Of a stretch of 64,000 nucleotides of DNA, positions 39,291-54,410 are shown in pieces. This stretch comes from Pseudomonas sp. Os17 (lineage in GTDB: Bacteria; Pseudomonadota; Gammaproteobacteria; Pseudomonadales; Pseudomonadaceae). The stretch is taken from contig NZ_AP014627.1 in NCBI RefSeq assembly GCF_001547895.1, positions 1,305,501 through 1,369,500 of the forward strand, written 5' to 3'. Every line of letters starts with the position of its first letter. The first letter of the stretch is position 1. A program made the translations under genes and the position numbers. The notes under the pieces are model-generated. The model worked only from the letters and a program-made list of their open reading frames with translations. It was not told where the DNA came from and made no database searches.

Positions 39291-40238
39291 ATGAACCCGA
39301 ATTTTCTTGATTTCGAACAGCCGATCGCCGACCTGCAAGCCAAGATCGAAGAGTTGCGCTTGGTCGGTAATGACAATTCGCTGAATATCGGCGATGAGAT
39401 TTCCCGCCTGCAGGACAAGAGCAACACCCTGACCGAGGACATCTTCGGCAAGCTCACCAGCTGGCAGATCGCACGTCTGGCACGGCACCCACGTCGTCCA
39501 TACACCCTGGACTACATCCAGCACATCTTCACCGAGTTCGACGAGCTGCATGGCGATCGCCACTTCTCCGACGACGCGGCGATTGTCGGTGGGGTTGCCC
39601 GCCTGGACGAGCAGCCGGTGATGATCATCGGTCATCAGAAAGGCCGCGAAGTACGCGAGAAAGTGCGTCGCAACTTCGGCATGCCGCGTCCGGAAGGTTA
39701 TCGCAAGGCCTGCCGCCTGATGGAAATGGCCGAACGCTTCAAGATGCCGATCCTGACCTTCATCGACACCCCGGGCGCCTATCCGGGCATCGACGCTGAA
39801 GAGCGCAACCAGAGCGAGGCCATTGCCTGGAACCTGCGGGTCATGGCGCGCCTGAAGACCCCGATTATCGCTACCGTGATCGGTGAGGGCGGTTCCGGCG
39901 GCGCATTGGCCATCGGCGTCTGCGACCAGTTGAACATGCTGCAATATTCCACTTATGCGGTGATTTCGCCGGAAGGCTGCGCCTCGATCCTGTGGAAAAC
40001 CTCGGAAAAGGCTGCCGATGCGGCAGAGGCCATGGGCATCACCGCAGAGCGTCTGAAAGGCCTGGGCATTGTCGACAAGGTCATCAGCGAGCCACTGGGC
40101 GGCGCCCACCGTGATCCGGCGGCGGCTGCCGCTTCGATCCGTGCCGAGCTCAGCTCGCAGCTGGCGATGCTCAAGGAAATGGATAACGACACCTTGCTGG
40201 CCCGTCGTTATGACCGCCTGATGAGCTACGGTCTCTGA
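39291..40238 (+). CDS. accA: Acetyl-CoA carboxylase carboxyltransferase subunit alpha
   Basis: 315 residues. With AccD it transfers CO2 from carboxybiotin to acetyl-CoA, giving malonyl-CoA for fatty acids. Recognisable blocks are [30 protein letters not shown] and [14 protein letters not shown] (oxyanion glycine motif). A TTG at 39264 is in frame, but ATG 39291 ([12 protein letters not shown]) is the family start. A strong terminator-like hairpin follows. Confidence 0.97.
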   Translation: MNPNFLDFEQPIADLQAKIEELRLVGNDNSLNIGDEISRLQDKSNTLTEDIFGKLTSWQIARLARHPRRPYTLDYIQHIFTEFDELHGDRHFSDDAAIVGGVARLDEQPVMIIGHQKGREVREKVRRNFGMPRPEGYRKACRLMEMAERFKMPILTFIDTPGAYPGIDAEERNQSEAIAWNLRVMARLKTPIIATVIGEGGSGGALAIGVCDQLNMLQYSTYAVISPEGCASILWKTSEKAADAAEAMGITAERLKGLGIVDKVISEPLGGAHRDPAAAAASIRAELSSQLAMLKEMDNDTLLARRYDRLMSYGL

Positions 40239-40285
40239 TCGACTAGCGCTTTCCCCGATAGGGGCACGCTCGTTCGCGACCCAGG

Positions 40286-40315
40286 CGCCGCCATCGATTC
40301 GATGGCGGCGTCGTT
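40286..40315 (+). terminator. Terminator-like hairpin after accA
   Basis: CGCCGCCATCG-ATT-CGATGGCGGCG (40286–40310): an 11-bp perfect stem followed by TCGTTGCTT, about 48 bp after the accA stop. Confidence 0.65.
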
Positions 40316-40336
40316 GCTTATAGCGGGGCAAGTGAC

Positions 40337-40361
40337 TGCGCCAGCCGGCCGCTCCTACAGG
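40337..40361. repeat. Single REP unit before tilS
   Basis: CTGCGCCAGCCGGCCGCTCCTACAG: a degenerate, single copy of the GCTCCTACA-end REP family, in the accA–tilS gap. Confidence 0.6.
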
Positions 40362-40374
40362 TTTCGATCGCTGC

Positions 40375-41691
40375 ATGAACGCTCTCAGCCCCCAATTACT
40401 GCACAGTCTGAGGCCCTGGCTCGATGCCAAGGTCTGGCGTGTCGCCCTCTCCGGTGGTCTTGACTCCACTGTCCTGCTGCACCTGCTTGCCAGTCTGGCG
40501 CACCGGCAACGCTTGCCGACACTGCAGGCTGTGCATATCCACCATGGGCTGCAAGAAGCGGCGGATGCCTGGCCGGATCATTGCCAGGCGATCTGTGATG
40601 CCCTGGGCGTGCCCCTGAAAGTGATTCGCGTGCAGGTGCAGGCTGGTGCCAGTCTTGAACAGGCCGCCCGTGAGGCTCGATACGGGGCTTTTGCAGCGCT
40701 CACCGCGGCGCATGAACTGCTGCTGACGGCGCAGCATCGTGATGATCAGGCCGAAACCCTGCTGTTTCGTCTGTTGCGCGGAGCCGGGGTCCGGGGCTTG
40801 TCGGCAATGCCGATGTGCCGGCCTCTGGGGGGCGGGCAGTTGCTGCGACCTTTGCTTGGCGTGTCGCGTCAGGAGCTTGAGCGCTATGCCTCCGAGCATG
40901 GCCTGAGTTGGGTCGAGGACCCTTCGAATGCCGATCATCAGTATTCGCGCAACTACCTGCGGCATCAGGTCATGCCCTCTTTGCTGGCCCGCTGGCCTCA
41001 GGCCGCTACCTGCATGAGTCGCAGCGCCGCGCACCTGAGGGAGGCCCAGGGCCTGCTCGACGAGCTGGCGGCGCTGGACCTGTCGGCTGCCGAGGGCGGG
41101 GACTGTTTTTCCTGGCTTGGCCTGCCGTCGCTGGCCCTTGCGCCGTTGCAGGCCCTGTCCCCGGCCCGCCAGCGCAATGCCCTGAGCCATTGGCTGGGTG
41201 GTTTTGGCCGTTTGCCCGATACCGATCATTGGCACGGCTGGGAGAACCTGCGGGATGCCGGCGCCGATGGCCGGCCGCTGTGGCGCCTGGCCGATGGTGA
41301 GCTGCATCGTGCGTGCGGGCGGGTCTGGTGGTTGTCCGGTGCCTGGTTGCAGCCGGTGCAGGGGCCGGTTGAATGGCTGGATCCGACATGCCCATTGCGT
41401 TTGCCGGGCAATGGCCAGGTGTTTTTCAGTGGAAGGGCGCCCCAGGGACCGTTGCGCATAGGCTACCGACAGGGAGGGGAGGTCGTGCAGGTGGCAGGGC
41501 GCGGCCATCGTGACCTGAAGCGTTTGCTCAACGAAGCCGGGCTACCGGGTTTTGTCCGTGGCAGATTGCCGCTGTTGTATCAGGGGGAGCGGCTGTTGGC
41601 GCTGGCTAACCTGCCTGGGCCCGGCGCGGAACCTCTGGCCGACTGGCAATTGCATTGGCGACCACTGACCAGCGATCAAGGTTTGAGCTGA
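40375..41691 (+). CDS. tilS: tRNA(Ile)-lysidine synthase TilS
   Basis: A 438-residue N-type ATP pyrophosphatase that puts lysine on C34 of tRNA-Ile(CAU), changing its decoding from Met to Ile. The PP-loop SGGLDS is at 26–31, and the AQHRDDQAETLLFRLLRGAG block is characteristic. The C-terminal tRNA-binding domain includes LKRLLNEAGLPGFVRGRLPL. It lies alone between accA and pyrG; the pyrG promoter overlaps its last codons. Confidence 0.96.
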   Translation: MNALSPQLLHSLRPWLDAKVWRVALSGGLDSTVLLHLLASLAHRQRLPTLQAVHIHHGLQEAADAWPDHCQAICDALGVPLKVIRVQVQAGASLEQAAREARYGAFAALTAAHELLLTAQHRDDQAETLLFRLLRGAGVRGLSAMPMCRPLGGGQLLRPLLGVSRQELERYASEHGLSWVEDPSNADHQYSRNYLRHQVMPSLLARWPQAATCMSRSAAHLREAQGLLDELAALDLSAAEGGDCFSWLGLPSLALAPLQALSPARQRNALSHWLGGFGRLPDTDHWHGWENLRDAGADGRPLWRLADGELHRACGRVWWLSGAWLQPVQGPVEWLDPTCPLRLPGNGQVFFSGRAPQGPLRIGYRQGGEVVQVAGRGHRDLKRLLNEAGLPGFVRGRLPLLYQGERLLALANLPGPGAEPLADWQLHWRPLTSDQGLS

Positions 41692-41711
41692 AAGGGGCTT
41701 TCCGGTAGACT
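41683..41711 (+). promoter_or_regulatory. Sigma-70-type promoter upstream of pyrG
   Basis: TTGAGC (41683–41688), 17-bp spacer, TAGACT (41706–41711). The -35 box lies within the tilS stop region. Transcription starting near 41718 gives pyrG a leader of about 250 nt. Confidence 0.6.
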
Positions 41712-41944
41712 ACGCTCCCTTCTTGATACAACTTCTGTGGATTCGCCTGAATTGCAGGAGTTGCCGATTACCAAGCAGTCTTTGCTGGGCGATTCCAAAA
41801 AATGTGTAGCGAGCAACCTACCGGTGTTTTTGCATCCGGTCTGTCACCACGCGGCGGTTTTTTTGAAAGGTGCACTGTGATTAATGCAGGTGATCGGGGG
41901 CTTCGGCCTTCCTTCGCTTTCCCCGGCGGCACTGACCGCTTTAA

Positions 41945-44448
<2,504 letters not shown>

Positions 44449-44465
44449 AAAACGGCGACTTCCTC

Positions 44466-45895
<1,430 letters not shown>

Positions 45896-46067
45896 GCAGT
45901 AGATGGTAAAAAGACACCGGATTGTGTCGGGAAAATCGCGACAGCGAGTTTTTTGCCACTAATCTGATGCCTTAAGAGCACAAGCCTGGTTCTTCCAGGC
46001 TTCGTGCTATCAGTAGGTCCGAAGTTGTTGGCATGGCTGTCTTTTTTCACTGGATACCCGATATTCG
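45896..46067 (+). other. eno–ftsB gap with two hairpins
   Basis: TCGC-GACA-GCGA followed by six T's (about 45937–45956) is a short-stem terminator candidate for eno. GCACAAGCCTGG-TTCT-TCCAGGCTTCGTGC (about 45978–46008) is a larger stem without a T-tract. No gene is visible. Confidence 0.45.
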
Positions 46068-46346
46068 ATGCGCAGTCCCAATTGGTTGTTCCTGGTCTTG
46101 CTCTTGCTGCTGGCCGGCTTGCAGTACCGCCTGTGGGTGGGGAACGGCAGCTTGGCCCAGGTAGCTGACCTGACTCAGCAGATTGCCGACCAGCACGCTG
46201 AAAACGAGCGTCTGCTGGAGCGAAATCGCGTACTCGATGCGGAAGTCATGGAGTTGAAGAAGGGCATGGAGACCGTGGAAGAGCGGGCTCGCCATGAGCT
46301 GGGCATGGTCAAGGAGGGTGAAACCCTCTACCAGTTGGCCCAATGA
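46068..46346 (+). CDS. ftsB: Cell division protein FtsB
   Basis: A 92-residue bitopic inner-membrane protein of the FtsQLB divisome complex. One transmembrane helix at residues 3–20 (LFLVLLLLLAGLQYRLW) is followed by a periplasmic coiled coil rich in Gln/Leu/Glu. The family mark is RLWVGNGSL. The stop overlaps the ispD start (ATGA), the usual ftsB–ispD arrangement. Confidence 0.95.
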   Translation: MRSPNWLFLVLLLLLAGLQYRLWVGNGSLAQVADLTQQIADQHAENERLLERNRVLDAEVMELKKGMETVEERARHELGMVKEGETLYQLAQ

Positions 46347-47050
46347 GCAATCGGCTACCGGCCTTCTGGGCCGTGATTCCTGCCGCGGGCGTCGGTGCCC
46401 GCATGGCCGCGGACCGTCCCAAGCAGTACCTGCAACTGGGCGGACGCACAATTCTCGAACACAGCCTCGGCTGTTTTCTCGATCATCCCGGCCTCAAGGG
46501 GCTGGTGGTCAGTCTGGCGCTGGATGATCCCTACTGGCCGACCCTGGCCTGCGCCCACGATTCGCGGATTCAGCGGGTCGAAGGTGGCGCCGAGCGCTCC
46601 GGTTCGGTGCTCAATGCCCTGCTTCATCTGCACGCCCAGGGCGCGGCCGACGAAGACTGGGTGCTGGTTCACGATGCCGCGCGCCCCAATCTTTCCCGAG
46701 ATGACCTGGACAAGTTACTGGGCGAGTTGGCGCACGACCCGGTGGGCGGGCTGCTGGCGGTGCCGGCCCGGGACACCCTGAAGCGGATCGACAAGCACGG
46801 AAGGGTTCTGGAAACCGTGGATCGCAGCCTGATCTGGCAAGCCTACACACCGCAGATGTTCCGGCTTGGCGCGCTGCACCGGGCCCTGGCCGACAGCCTG
46901 GTGGCCGATGTGGCGGTCACCGATGAGGCTTCGGCAATGGAATGGGCCGGGCAGGCGCCACGCCTGATCGAAGGCCGCTCCGACAACCTCAAGGTCACTC
47001 GTCCCGAGGACCTTGAGTGGCTGCGCCAGCGTTGGTCCAATCGGCGCTGA
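46343..47050 (+). CDS. ispD: 2-C-methyl-D-erythritol 4-phosphate cytidylyltransferase
   Basis: A 235-residue Rossmann-like cytidylyltransferase of the MEP pathway. The CTP-binding loop PAAGVGARMAADRPKQYL and the VHDAARP motif are intact, and TDEASAMEW precedes the C-terminal part. It overlaps ftsB by four bases. IspF is encoded about 3.2 kb downstream, beyond the formaldehyde genes; in many relatives ispD and ispF are adjacent, so the LysR–adhC–fghA block sits between them here. Confidence 0.97.
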   Translation: MSNRLPAFWAVIPAAGVGARMAADRPKQYLQLGGRTILEHSLGCFLDHPGLKGLVVSLALDDPYWPTLACAHDSRIQRVEGGAERSGSVLNALLHLHAQGAADEDWVLVHDAARPNLSRDDLDKLLGELAHDPVGGLLAVPARDTLKRIDKHGRVLETVDRSLIWQAYTPQMFRLGALHRALADSLVADVAVTDEASAMEWAGQAPRLIEGRSDNLKVTRPEDLEWLRQRWSNRR

Positions 47051-47071
47051 TCGCGGGCGGCCGACGAACCT

Positions 47072-47171
47072 CGTAGCCGCTGCCGCAGGCTGCGAACGAC
47101 TCCGAAGGAGGCGCCGCTCTTGAAACCTGAAGGCCCTGCGGGCCTTGTCGCAGCCTGCGGCAGCGGCTACA
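47072..47171. repeat. REPIN between ispD and the LysR gene
   Basis: GTAGCCGCTGCCGCAGGCTG (47073 onward) and the inverted CAGCCTGCGGCAGCGGCTAC (to 47170). The CTA at 47167–47169 is the TAG stop codon of the LysR gene. This is the same REP family as at 10529–10660. Confidence 0.85.
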
Positions 47172-48066
47172 CATCGCGGTATTCCGGGCGTTCGGCCAAG
47201 CCGTGCTTGAGATAGTCCACCAGCTTGCGCACTTTCGGCGACAGATGCCGTTGCTGCGGGTACAGCGCCCAGACCGCGGTATTGGGCGGCTGGTGAGCGT
47301 CCAGCAAGGAAACCAGCGTACCGTCCTGCAGGTGCTCCAGCACGTAGTAGTCCGGCAGTTGGCAGAGCCCGACGCCTTGTAACGCCGCATCCAGCACTGC
47401 CTGTCCGCTGTTGCAGCGCCAGTTGCCTTGCACCCGTTGCGAAAATTCGCGCCCATCGACCTCCAACTGCCAGATATCCGAGCTGCCAATCAGGCAGTTG
47501 TGCCGGCTCAATTCCGACAGGCTGTGAGGGCGGCCATAGCGCTCCAGATAGGAGGGCGATGCACATAGGTACATGCGGCGTGGTGCCAGGCGAGTGGCGA
47601 CCAGGCGTGAGTCCTGCAGGCGTCCCAGGCGAATGGCCAGGTCGAGCCCCTCGTGCACCAGGTCCAGAGGCCGGTTGCTCAATTCGATGTCCACCCGCAA
47701 CTGTGGATAAAGGCTCATGAAGCGCGTGACCAGTGGCACGATGAACCGCTCGCCATAGGCCACTGCGCAAGTCATGCGCAGCATGCCCTTGGGCTCGCTG
47801 GTCAGGTCCCCTACGGCGCGCAACGCTTCCTCGCGACCGTCCTGCAAGCGTTGGCAATGCTGGAGGAAGGTCTGTCCGGCCTCGGTCAGGGTGACGCGAC
47901 GGGTACTGCGATACAGCAGGCGGGTCTGCAAGCGCTCTTCGAGGCGCGCCACCTGGCGGCTGATGTGAGATGAGGAAACCCCCAGGCGCTCGGCAGCGGC
48001 AGTGAACTGGCTGCATTCGGCAACCGCGACAAATTCGTCGATGCCTTCCCAACGGTTTTCGCTCAT
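47167..48066 (-). CDS. LysR-type regulator divergent from adhC
   Basis: A 299-residue LysR-family regulator: winged HTH at about 5–60 (FTAAAERLGVSSSHISRQVARLE is its recognition region) and a ligand-binding domain from residue 90. It is divergently transcribed from adhC–fghA across 104 bp, so it most likely controls glutathione-dependent formaldehyde detoxification; in P. aeruginosa the regulator at this place has been named GfnR. Its stop codon TAG is part of a REP unit, so the last residues (EYRDV) may have been set by the repeat. The inducer is inferred, not shown. Confidence 0.85.
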   Translation of the reverse strand: MSENRWEGIDEFVAVAECSQFTAAAERLGVSSSHISRQVARLEERLQTRLLYRSTRRVTLTEAGQTFLQHCQRLQDGREEALRAVGDLTSEPKGMLRMTCAVAYGERFIVPLVTRFMSLYPQLRVDIELSNRPLDLVHEGLDLAIRLGRLQDSRLVATRLAPRRMYLCASPSYLERYGRPHSLSELSRHNCLIGSSDIWQLEVDGREFSQRVQGNWRCNSGQAVLDAALQGVGLCQLPDYYVLEHLQDGTLVSLLDAHQPPNTAVWALYPQQRHLSPKVRKLVDYLKHGLAERPEYRDV

Positions 48067-49283
<1,217 letters not shown>

Positions 49284-49286
49284 GAG

Positions 49287-49362
49287 CAGCGGCAAGCGGC
49301 AAGCCACAAGCACCAAGAAGGGATTCCCACTTGCGGCTTGTAGCTTGCGGCTTGTGGCTGGA
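49287..49362. repeat. Inverted repeat between adhC and fghA
   Basis: GCGGCAAGCGGCAAGCCACAAGC (from 49289) and GCTTGCGGCTTGTGGC (to about 49359), with a direct repeat of CTTGCGGCTTGT inside. This is another Pseudomonas intergenic repeat class, unlike the GCCGGC-core REPs. Confidence 0.7.
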
Positions 49363-49370
49363 GGTCTGCC

Positions 49371-50216
49371 ATGAGTCTGGAAAACCTTTCCTGCCAGAAG
49401 AGCTTCGGCGGCTGGCACAAACGCTACAAGCATCATTCCCAGGTGTTGGGCTGCGACATGGTGTTCGCGGTGTATTTGCCGCCCCAGGCGGAACAGGGCG
49501 GCAAGCTACCGGTGCTTTACTGGTTGTCCGGCCTGACCTGCACCGACGAGAACTTCATGCAAAAGGCCGGCGCCCAACGGCTGGCGGCGGAGCTTGGTCT
49601 GATCATCGTCGCTCCGGATACCAGCCCTCGCGGCGCCGGCGTGCCCGGTGACCCTGAGGGCGCCTGGGACTTTGGCCTGGGAGCCGGGTTCTATCTGAAC
49701 GCGACCCAGGAGCCCTGGGCCCAGCATTATCGGATGCATGACTATGTGGTGAACGAACTGCCGGAATTGGTAGAGGCGCATTTTCCCGCGTCGCAGAAAC
49801 GTGGGATCAGCGGGCACTCCATGGGCGGTCATGGGGCATTGGTCTGTGCCTTGCGTAATCCCGGTCGCTATCAGTCGGTTTCGGCGTTCGCTCCTATCAG
49901 TAATCCCATGGATTGTCCTTGGGGGCAGAAGGCGTTTTCCCGTTACCTGGGTGAGGAACGTTCACGCTGGCGTGAATGGGATGCCAGCGTACTGCTTGCC
50001 GAAGCCAGGGAAAAACTGACGTTGCTGGTGGATCAAGGGGATCGAGATGACTTTCTCGCCACCCAGCTCAAGCCAGAAGTGCTGCAGCAGGCGGCCAGGA
50101 GCGCCGGCCATCAGCTGACGCTGCGGATGCAGCCGGGCTACGACCACAGCTACTTCTTCATCGCCAGCTTTATCGACGATCACTTGCAGCACCATGCACG
50201 TGCTCTTAACGCCTAA
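49371..50216 (+). CDS. fghA: S-formylglutathione hydrolase
   Basis: A 281-residue alpha/beta hydrolase that splits S-formylglutathione into formate and glutathione. The nucleophile is Ser150 in SGHSMGGHG; the Asp and His of the triad lie in VDQGDRDDF and GYDHSYFF. It is the second gene of the formaldehyde module; the 87-bp gap from adhC is filled by a repeat, so the pair may still be one transcript. Also known as frmB. Confidence 0.95.
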   Translation: MSLENLSCQKSFGGWHKRYKHHSQVLGCDMVFAVYLPPQAEQGGKLPVLYWLSGLTCTDENFMQKAGAQRLAAELGLIIVAPDTSPRGAGVPGDPEGAWDFGLGAGFYLNATQEPWAQHYRMHDYVVNELPELVEAHFPASQKRGISGHSMGGHGALVCALRNPGRYQSVSAFAPISNPMDCPWGQKAFSRYLGEERSRWREWDASVLLAEAREKLTLLVDQGDRDDFLATQLKPEVLQQAARSAGHQLTLRMQPGYDHSYFFIASFIDDHLQHHARALNA

Positions 50217-50239
50217 TGCCTGCCAAAGCAGGTAGAATC

Positions 50240-50268
50240 ACGCCCTGACTTTTTCGGGGCGTTTTTTT
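50240..50268 (+). terminator. fghA terminator abutting the ispF start
   Basis: ACGCCC (50240–50245), an 11-nt loop and GGGCGT (50257–50262) followed by seven T's (50262–50268); the ispF ATG begins at 50269. The 3' arm GGGGCG also sits at Shine–Dalgarno distance from that ATG. Confidence 0.6.
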
Positions 50269-50742
50269 ATGCGTATTGGCCACGGCTACGATGTGCACCG
50301 TTTCGCTGAGGGCGACTTCATTACTTTGGGTGGTGTGCGCATCGCCCATCATTGCGGCTTGCTCGCCCACTCCGACGGTGACGTGTTGTTGCACGCGCTC
50401 AGTGATGCCCTGCTGGGCGCTGCGGCGCTGGGGGACATCGGCAAGCATTTTCCGGACACCGATCCGCAGTTCAAAGGTGCCGACAGCCGCGTCCTGCTGC
50501 GTCATGTTGTCGCGCTGATCCACGCCAAAGGCTGGAAGGTCGGCAACGTCGACAACACCATCGTCGCCCAGGCCCCGAAAATGGCGCCTCATATTGAAAC
50601 CATGCGGGCCTTGATTGCCGAGGACCTGCAAGTTGAACTGGACCAAGTGAACGTGAAGGCCACCACCACTGAAAAACTCGGTTTCGTCGGCCGCGAGGAA
50701 GGTATCGCGGTGCACTCCGTGGCCTTGTTGCTGCGCCCATGA
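50269..50742 (+). CDS. ispF: 2-C-methyl-D-erythritol 2,4-cyclodiphosphate synthase
   Basis: A 157-residue trimeric enzyme of the MEP pathway. Zinc ligands are in the N-terminal GHGYDVHRF (Asp8, His10) and [11 protein letters not shown] (His42). The phrase [13 protein letters not shown] is the cytidine-site signature. ATG 50269 directly follows a T7 run; the ribosome site is probably the GGGGCG that also forms the terminator arm. A TAGAAT box (50233–50238) may be a -10. The stop overlaps truD (ATGA). Confidence 0.96.
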   Translation: MRIGHGYDVHRFAEGDFITLGGVRIAHHCGLLAHSDGDVLLHALSDALLGAAALGDIGKHFPDTDPQFKGADSRVLLRHVVALIHAKGWKVGNVDNTIVAQAPKMAPHIETMRALIAEDLQVELDQVNVKATTTEKLGFVGREEGIAVHSVALLLRP

Positions 50743-51784
50743 ATGAATCGCAACTGTTGGGCCCGCGGGCCTATGGTGACGCCCTGGGCAGCGCGGTGCT
50801 CAAGGCCACTGCCGAAGATTTCCAAGTCGATGAAGTGCTCGATATCCCGCTGAGCGGTGAAGGCGAGCACCTGTGGCTGTGGGTGGAAAAGCGTGGCCTG
50901 AATACCGAAGAGGCCGCGCGGCGGATTGCCAAGGCCGCCGGAGTATCGTTGCGCACCGTCAGCTACGCCGGGCTCAAGGATCGCCAGGCGCTGACTCGCC
51001 AATGGTTCAGCGTGCAACTGCCGGGCAAGGCTGACCCGGATCTTGGCGCTGCGGAAAACCACACCCTGAAAATCCTCAAGGCTACCCGCCACAAGCGCAA
51101 GCTGCAGCGCGGTGCCCATGCGGCCAACGGTTTTACCCTGCGCCTGACAGAGCTCACGGCGGATCATGCGGCCATCGATGAGCGTTTGCGCCAGATCGCC
51201 CAGCACGGGATTCCCAACTATTTTGGCGCCCAGCGGTTTGGCCACGACGGCGGCAACCTGGTGGATGCCCGTAGCTGGGCCGCGCGCCAGGCCTTGCCAG
51301 AGCAGCGCAATGTGCGTTCGCGCCTGCTTTCCACGGCCCGCAGCTATCTGTTCAATCAGGTGCTGGCGGCACGGGTGGCAGACGGCAGCTGGCAGCAGGC
51401 GCAAGTCGGTGACCTGCTGGCGTTTACCGACAGTCGCAGTTTTTTCATGGCCGGGCCTGACGAGTGCTCGGACCCGCGCCTGGCGATTCTCGACCTGCAC
51501 CCCACCGGTCCGTTGTGGGGCGAGGGCGCCTCTCCGGCGAGCGGTGTGTCCTACGAGCTTGAGCAACAGATTGCCGGCCGTGAGGCGGCACTGTGTGATT
51601 GGCTGATCAGAGCCGGCATGAGCCACGAACGACGCATCCTGCGGCTGCCCATTGGCGGTTTGACGTGGCATTATCCCGAGCCTGACATTCTGCAACTGGA
51701 ATTCGTCCTGCCGGCCGGGTGTTTCGCCACCGCATTGGTGCGTGAACTCGTCGATCTGGTGCCGGTGGGGCAGACGGACAGCTC

Positions 51785-51797
<13 letters not shown>
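50739..51797 (+). CDS. truD: tRNA pseudouridine(13) synthase TruD
   Basis: A 352-residue pseudouridine synthase acting on U13 of tRNA-Glu. The catalytic Asp81 lies in [12 protein letters not shown] and the insertion-domain motif [14 protein letters not shown] is complete. It overlaps ispF by four bases and surE by 13, placing it in the conserved ispF–truD–surE–pcm–nlpD–rpoS order. Confidence 0.96.
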
Positions 51798-53211
<1,414 letters not shown>

Positions 53212-53422
53212 GTATTTGTCGGGGCTGGGTGAATTCTGTTTGAAGCGCTGTGTCTTAGTGCCGTATTGATCGTCAATGAGTCTGGTGGCCTTCAATGGTC
53301 ATTTCTTGCCACTGTGTGGTGCGCTTTGCCAGCGGTAAAGCGCGGTCGTCCAGTTATACTTGCGTCATTTCACGCCTGAGCAAGGCAATCTATATCGTCA
53401 ACCACCATAAAGGGAGCGGCGG
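53212..53422 (+). other. pcm–nlpD gap (211 bp)
   Basis: No gene. A TATACT box (53355–53360) lies about 65 bp before the nlpD start and may be a -10, but no matching -35 is seen. A GCGCTTTGCCAGCGGTAAAGCGC dyad (about 53321–53343) sits just upstream of it and could be an operator or hairpin. Confidence 0.4.
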
Positions 53423-54304
53423 GTGAGTCTCACAGTCATTGCGCAGCGAATAGGTATATCAAGCTTTCAGCGACTGATGATTGGCCTTGTCTTGAGTTCC
53501 TTGTTGGTCGGTTGTTCCAGTACCAAGTCCAGCAGCGTAGGTGTGGTTGAGCGCAGTAATACCGCCGCGCCTCAGCGTCCGACAGTCACGACTGGGCAAT
53601 ATGTGGTGCGTCGTGGCGACACCTTGTTCTCCATTGCCTTCCGCTATGGCTGGGACTACAAGGCATTGGCCGCTCGCAACAATATTGCCGAGCCCTATAC
53701 CATCCATCCCGGGCAAACCATTCGCTTTGATGGCCGCACTGGCGCAGCGCCGGCCACGGTGGTTACCAGTACCCAGTCCGGTGCCTCGTCGTCGAGCAAG
53801 ACCACGGTTATTCGTCGTCCCGTTGGTGCTGCTACGGCCCCCGCAACGGCTCCAGCATCGGGCACCGCAGCCCCCGCAGCCCCCGCGGCCAGCAAGCCGG
53901 CGCCTGCCCCGGTTACGCCTGCGGGCCCCGCACCGACAGGTTGGGGCTGGCCTTCAAACGGCGTTCTGATTGGAAAATTCTCTTCAAACGGTAGTTTGAA
54001 TAAAGGCATTGATATCGCCGGGGATTTGGGACAGCCTGTTTTAGCTGCGTCTGATGGGACGGTGGTTTACGCCGGGAGTGGCTTAAGGGGCTACGGCGAA
54101 TTAGTCATCATCAAACACAACGAAACCTACGTCAGTGCTTACGGCCACAACCGCAAGCTATTGGTTCGGGAGGGACAGCAGGTCAAAGTCGGACAGACAA
54201 TTGCCGAGATGGGATCAACTGGTACAGACCGGGTGAAACTGCACTTTGAGATTCGCCGACAAGGTAAACCTGTAGATCCGCTGCAATTCCTGCCACGACG
54301 TTGA
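53423..54304 (+). CDS. nlpD: NlpD-type lipoprotein, LysM plus degenerate LytM
   Basis: A 293-residue outer-membrane lipoprotein that activates cell-separation amidases. Lipobox LLVGC puts the lipidated Cys at 31. A LysM domain (about 60–102, QYVVRRGDTLFSIA) binds peptidoglycan, followed by a Pro/Ala-rich linker (about 125–175) and an M23/LytM domain. The LytM active site looks degenerate: NKGID lacks the usual His and KLHFEIR lacks the first His of HxH, as in the non-catalytic NlpD/EnvC activators. Start is GTG 53423 with AGGGAG upstream. In Pseudomonas a main rpoS promoter lies inside nlpD. Confidence 0.94.
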   Translation: MSLTVIAQRIGISSFQRLMIGLVLSSLLVGCSSTKSSSVGVVERSNTAAPQRPTVTTGQYVVRRGDTLFSIAFRYGWDYKALAARNNIAEPYTIHPGQTIRFDGRTGAAPATVVTSTQSGASSSSKTTVIRRPVGAATAPATAPASGTAAPAAPAASKPAPAPVTPAGPAPTGWGWPSNGVLIGKFSSNGSLNKGIDIAGDLGQPVLAASDGTVVYAGSGLRGYGELVIIKHNETYVSAYGHNRKLLVREGQQVKVGQTIAEMGSTGTDRVKLHFEIRRQGKPVDPLQFLPRR

Positions 54305-54313
54305 TCCGTCACC

Positions 54314-54345
54314 AGCCTGTTCCACTCACGTAGAGGGAACAGGCT
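54314..54345 (+). terminator. Hairpin between nlpD and rpoS
   Basis: AGCCTGTTCC (54314–54323), a 12-nt loop and GGAACAGGCT (54336–54345): a perfect 10-bp stem with no T-tract, 10 bp after the nlpD stop. It could end nlpD mRNA partly or be part of the rpoS leader. Confidence 0.5.
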
Positions 54346-54410
54346 CCAGCGTTGCCAAGGATTAAGGCGCCGCTTGAGCCTGAGGTCGAACTCACCAAAG
54401 GACTATAACA

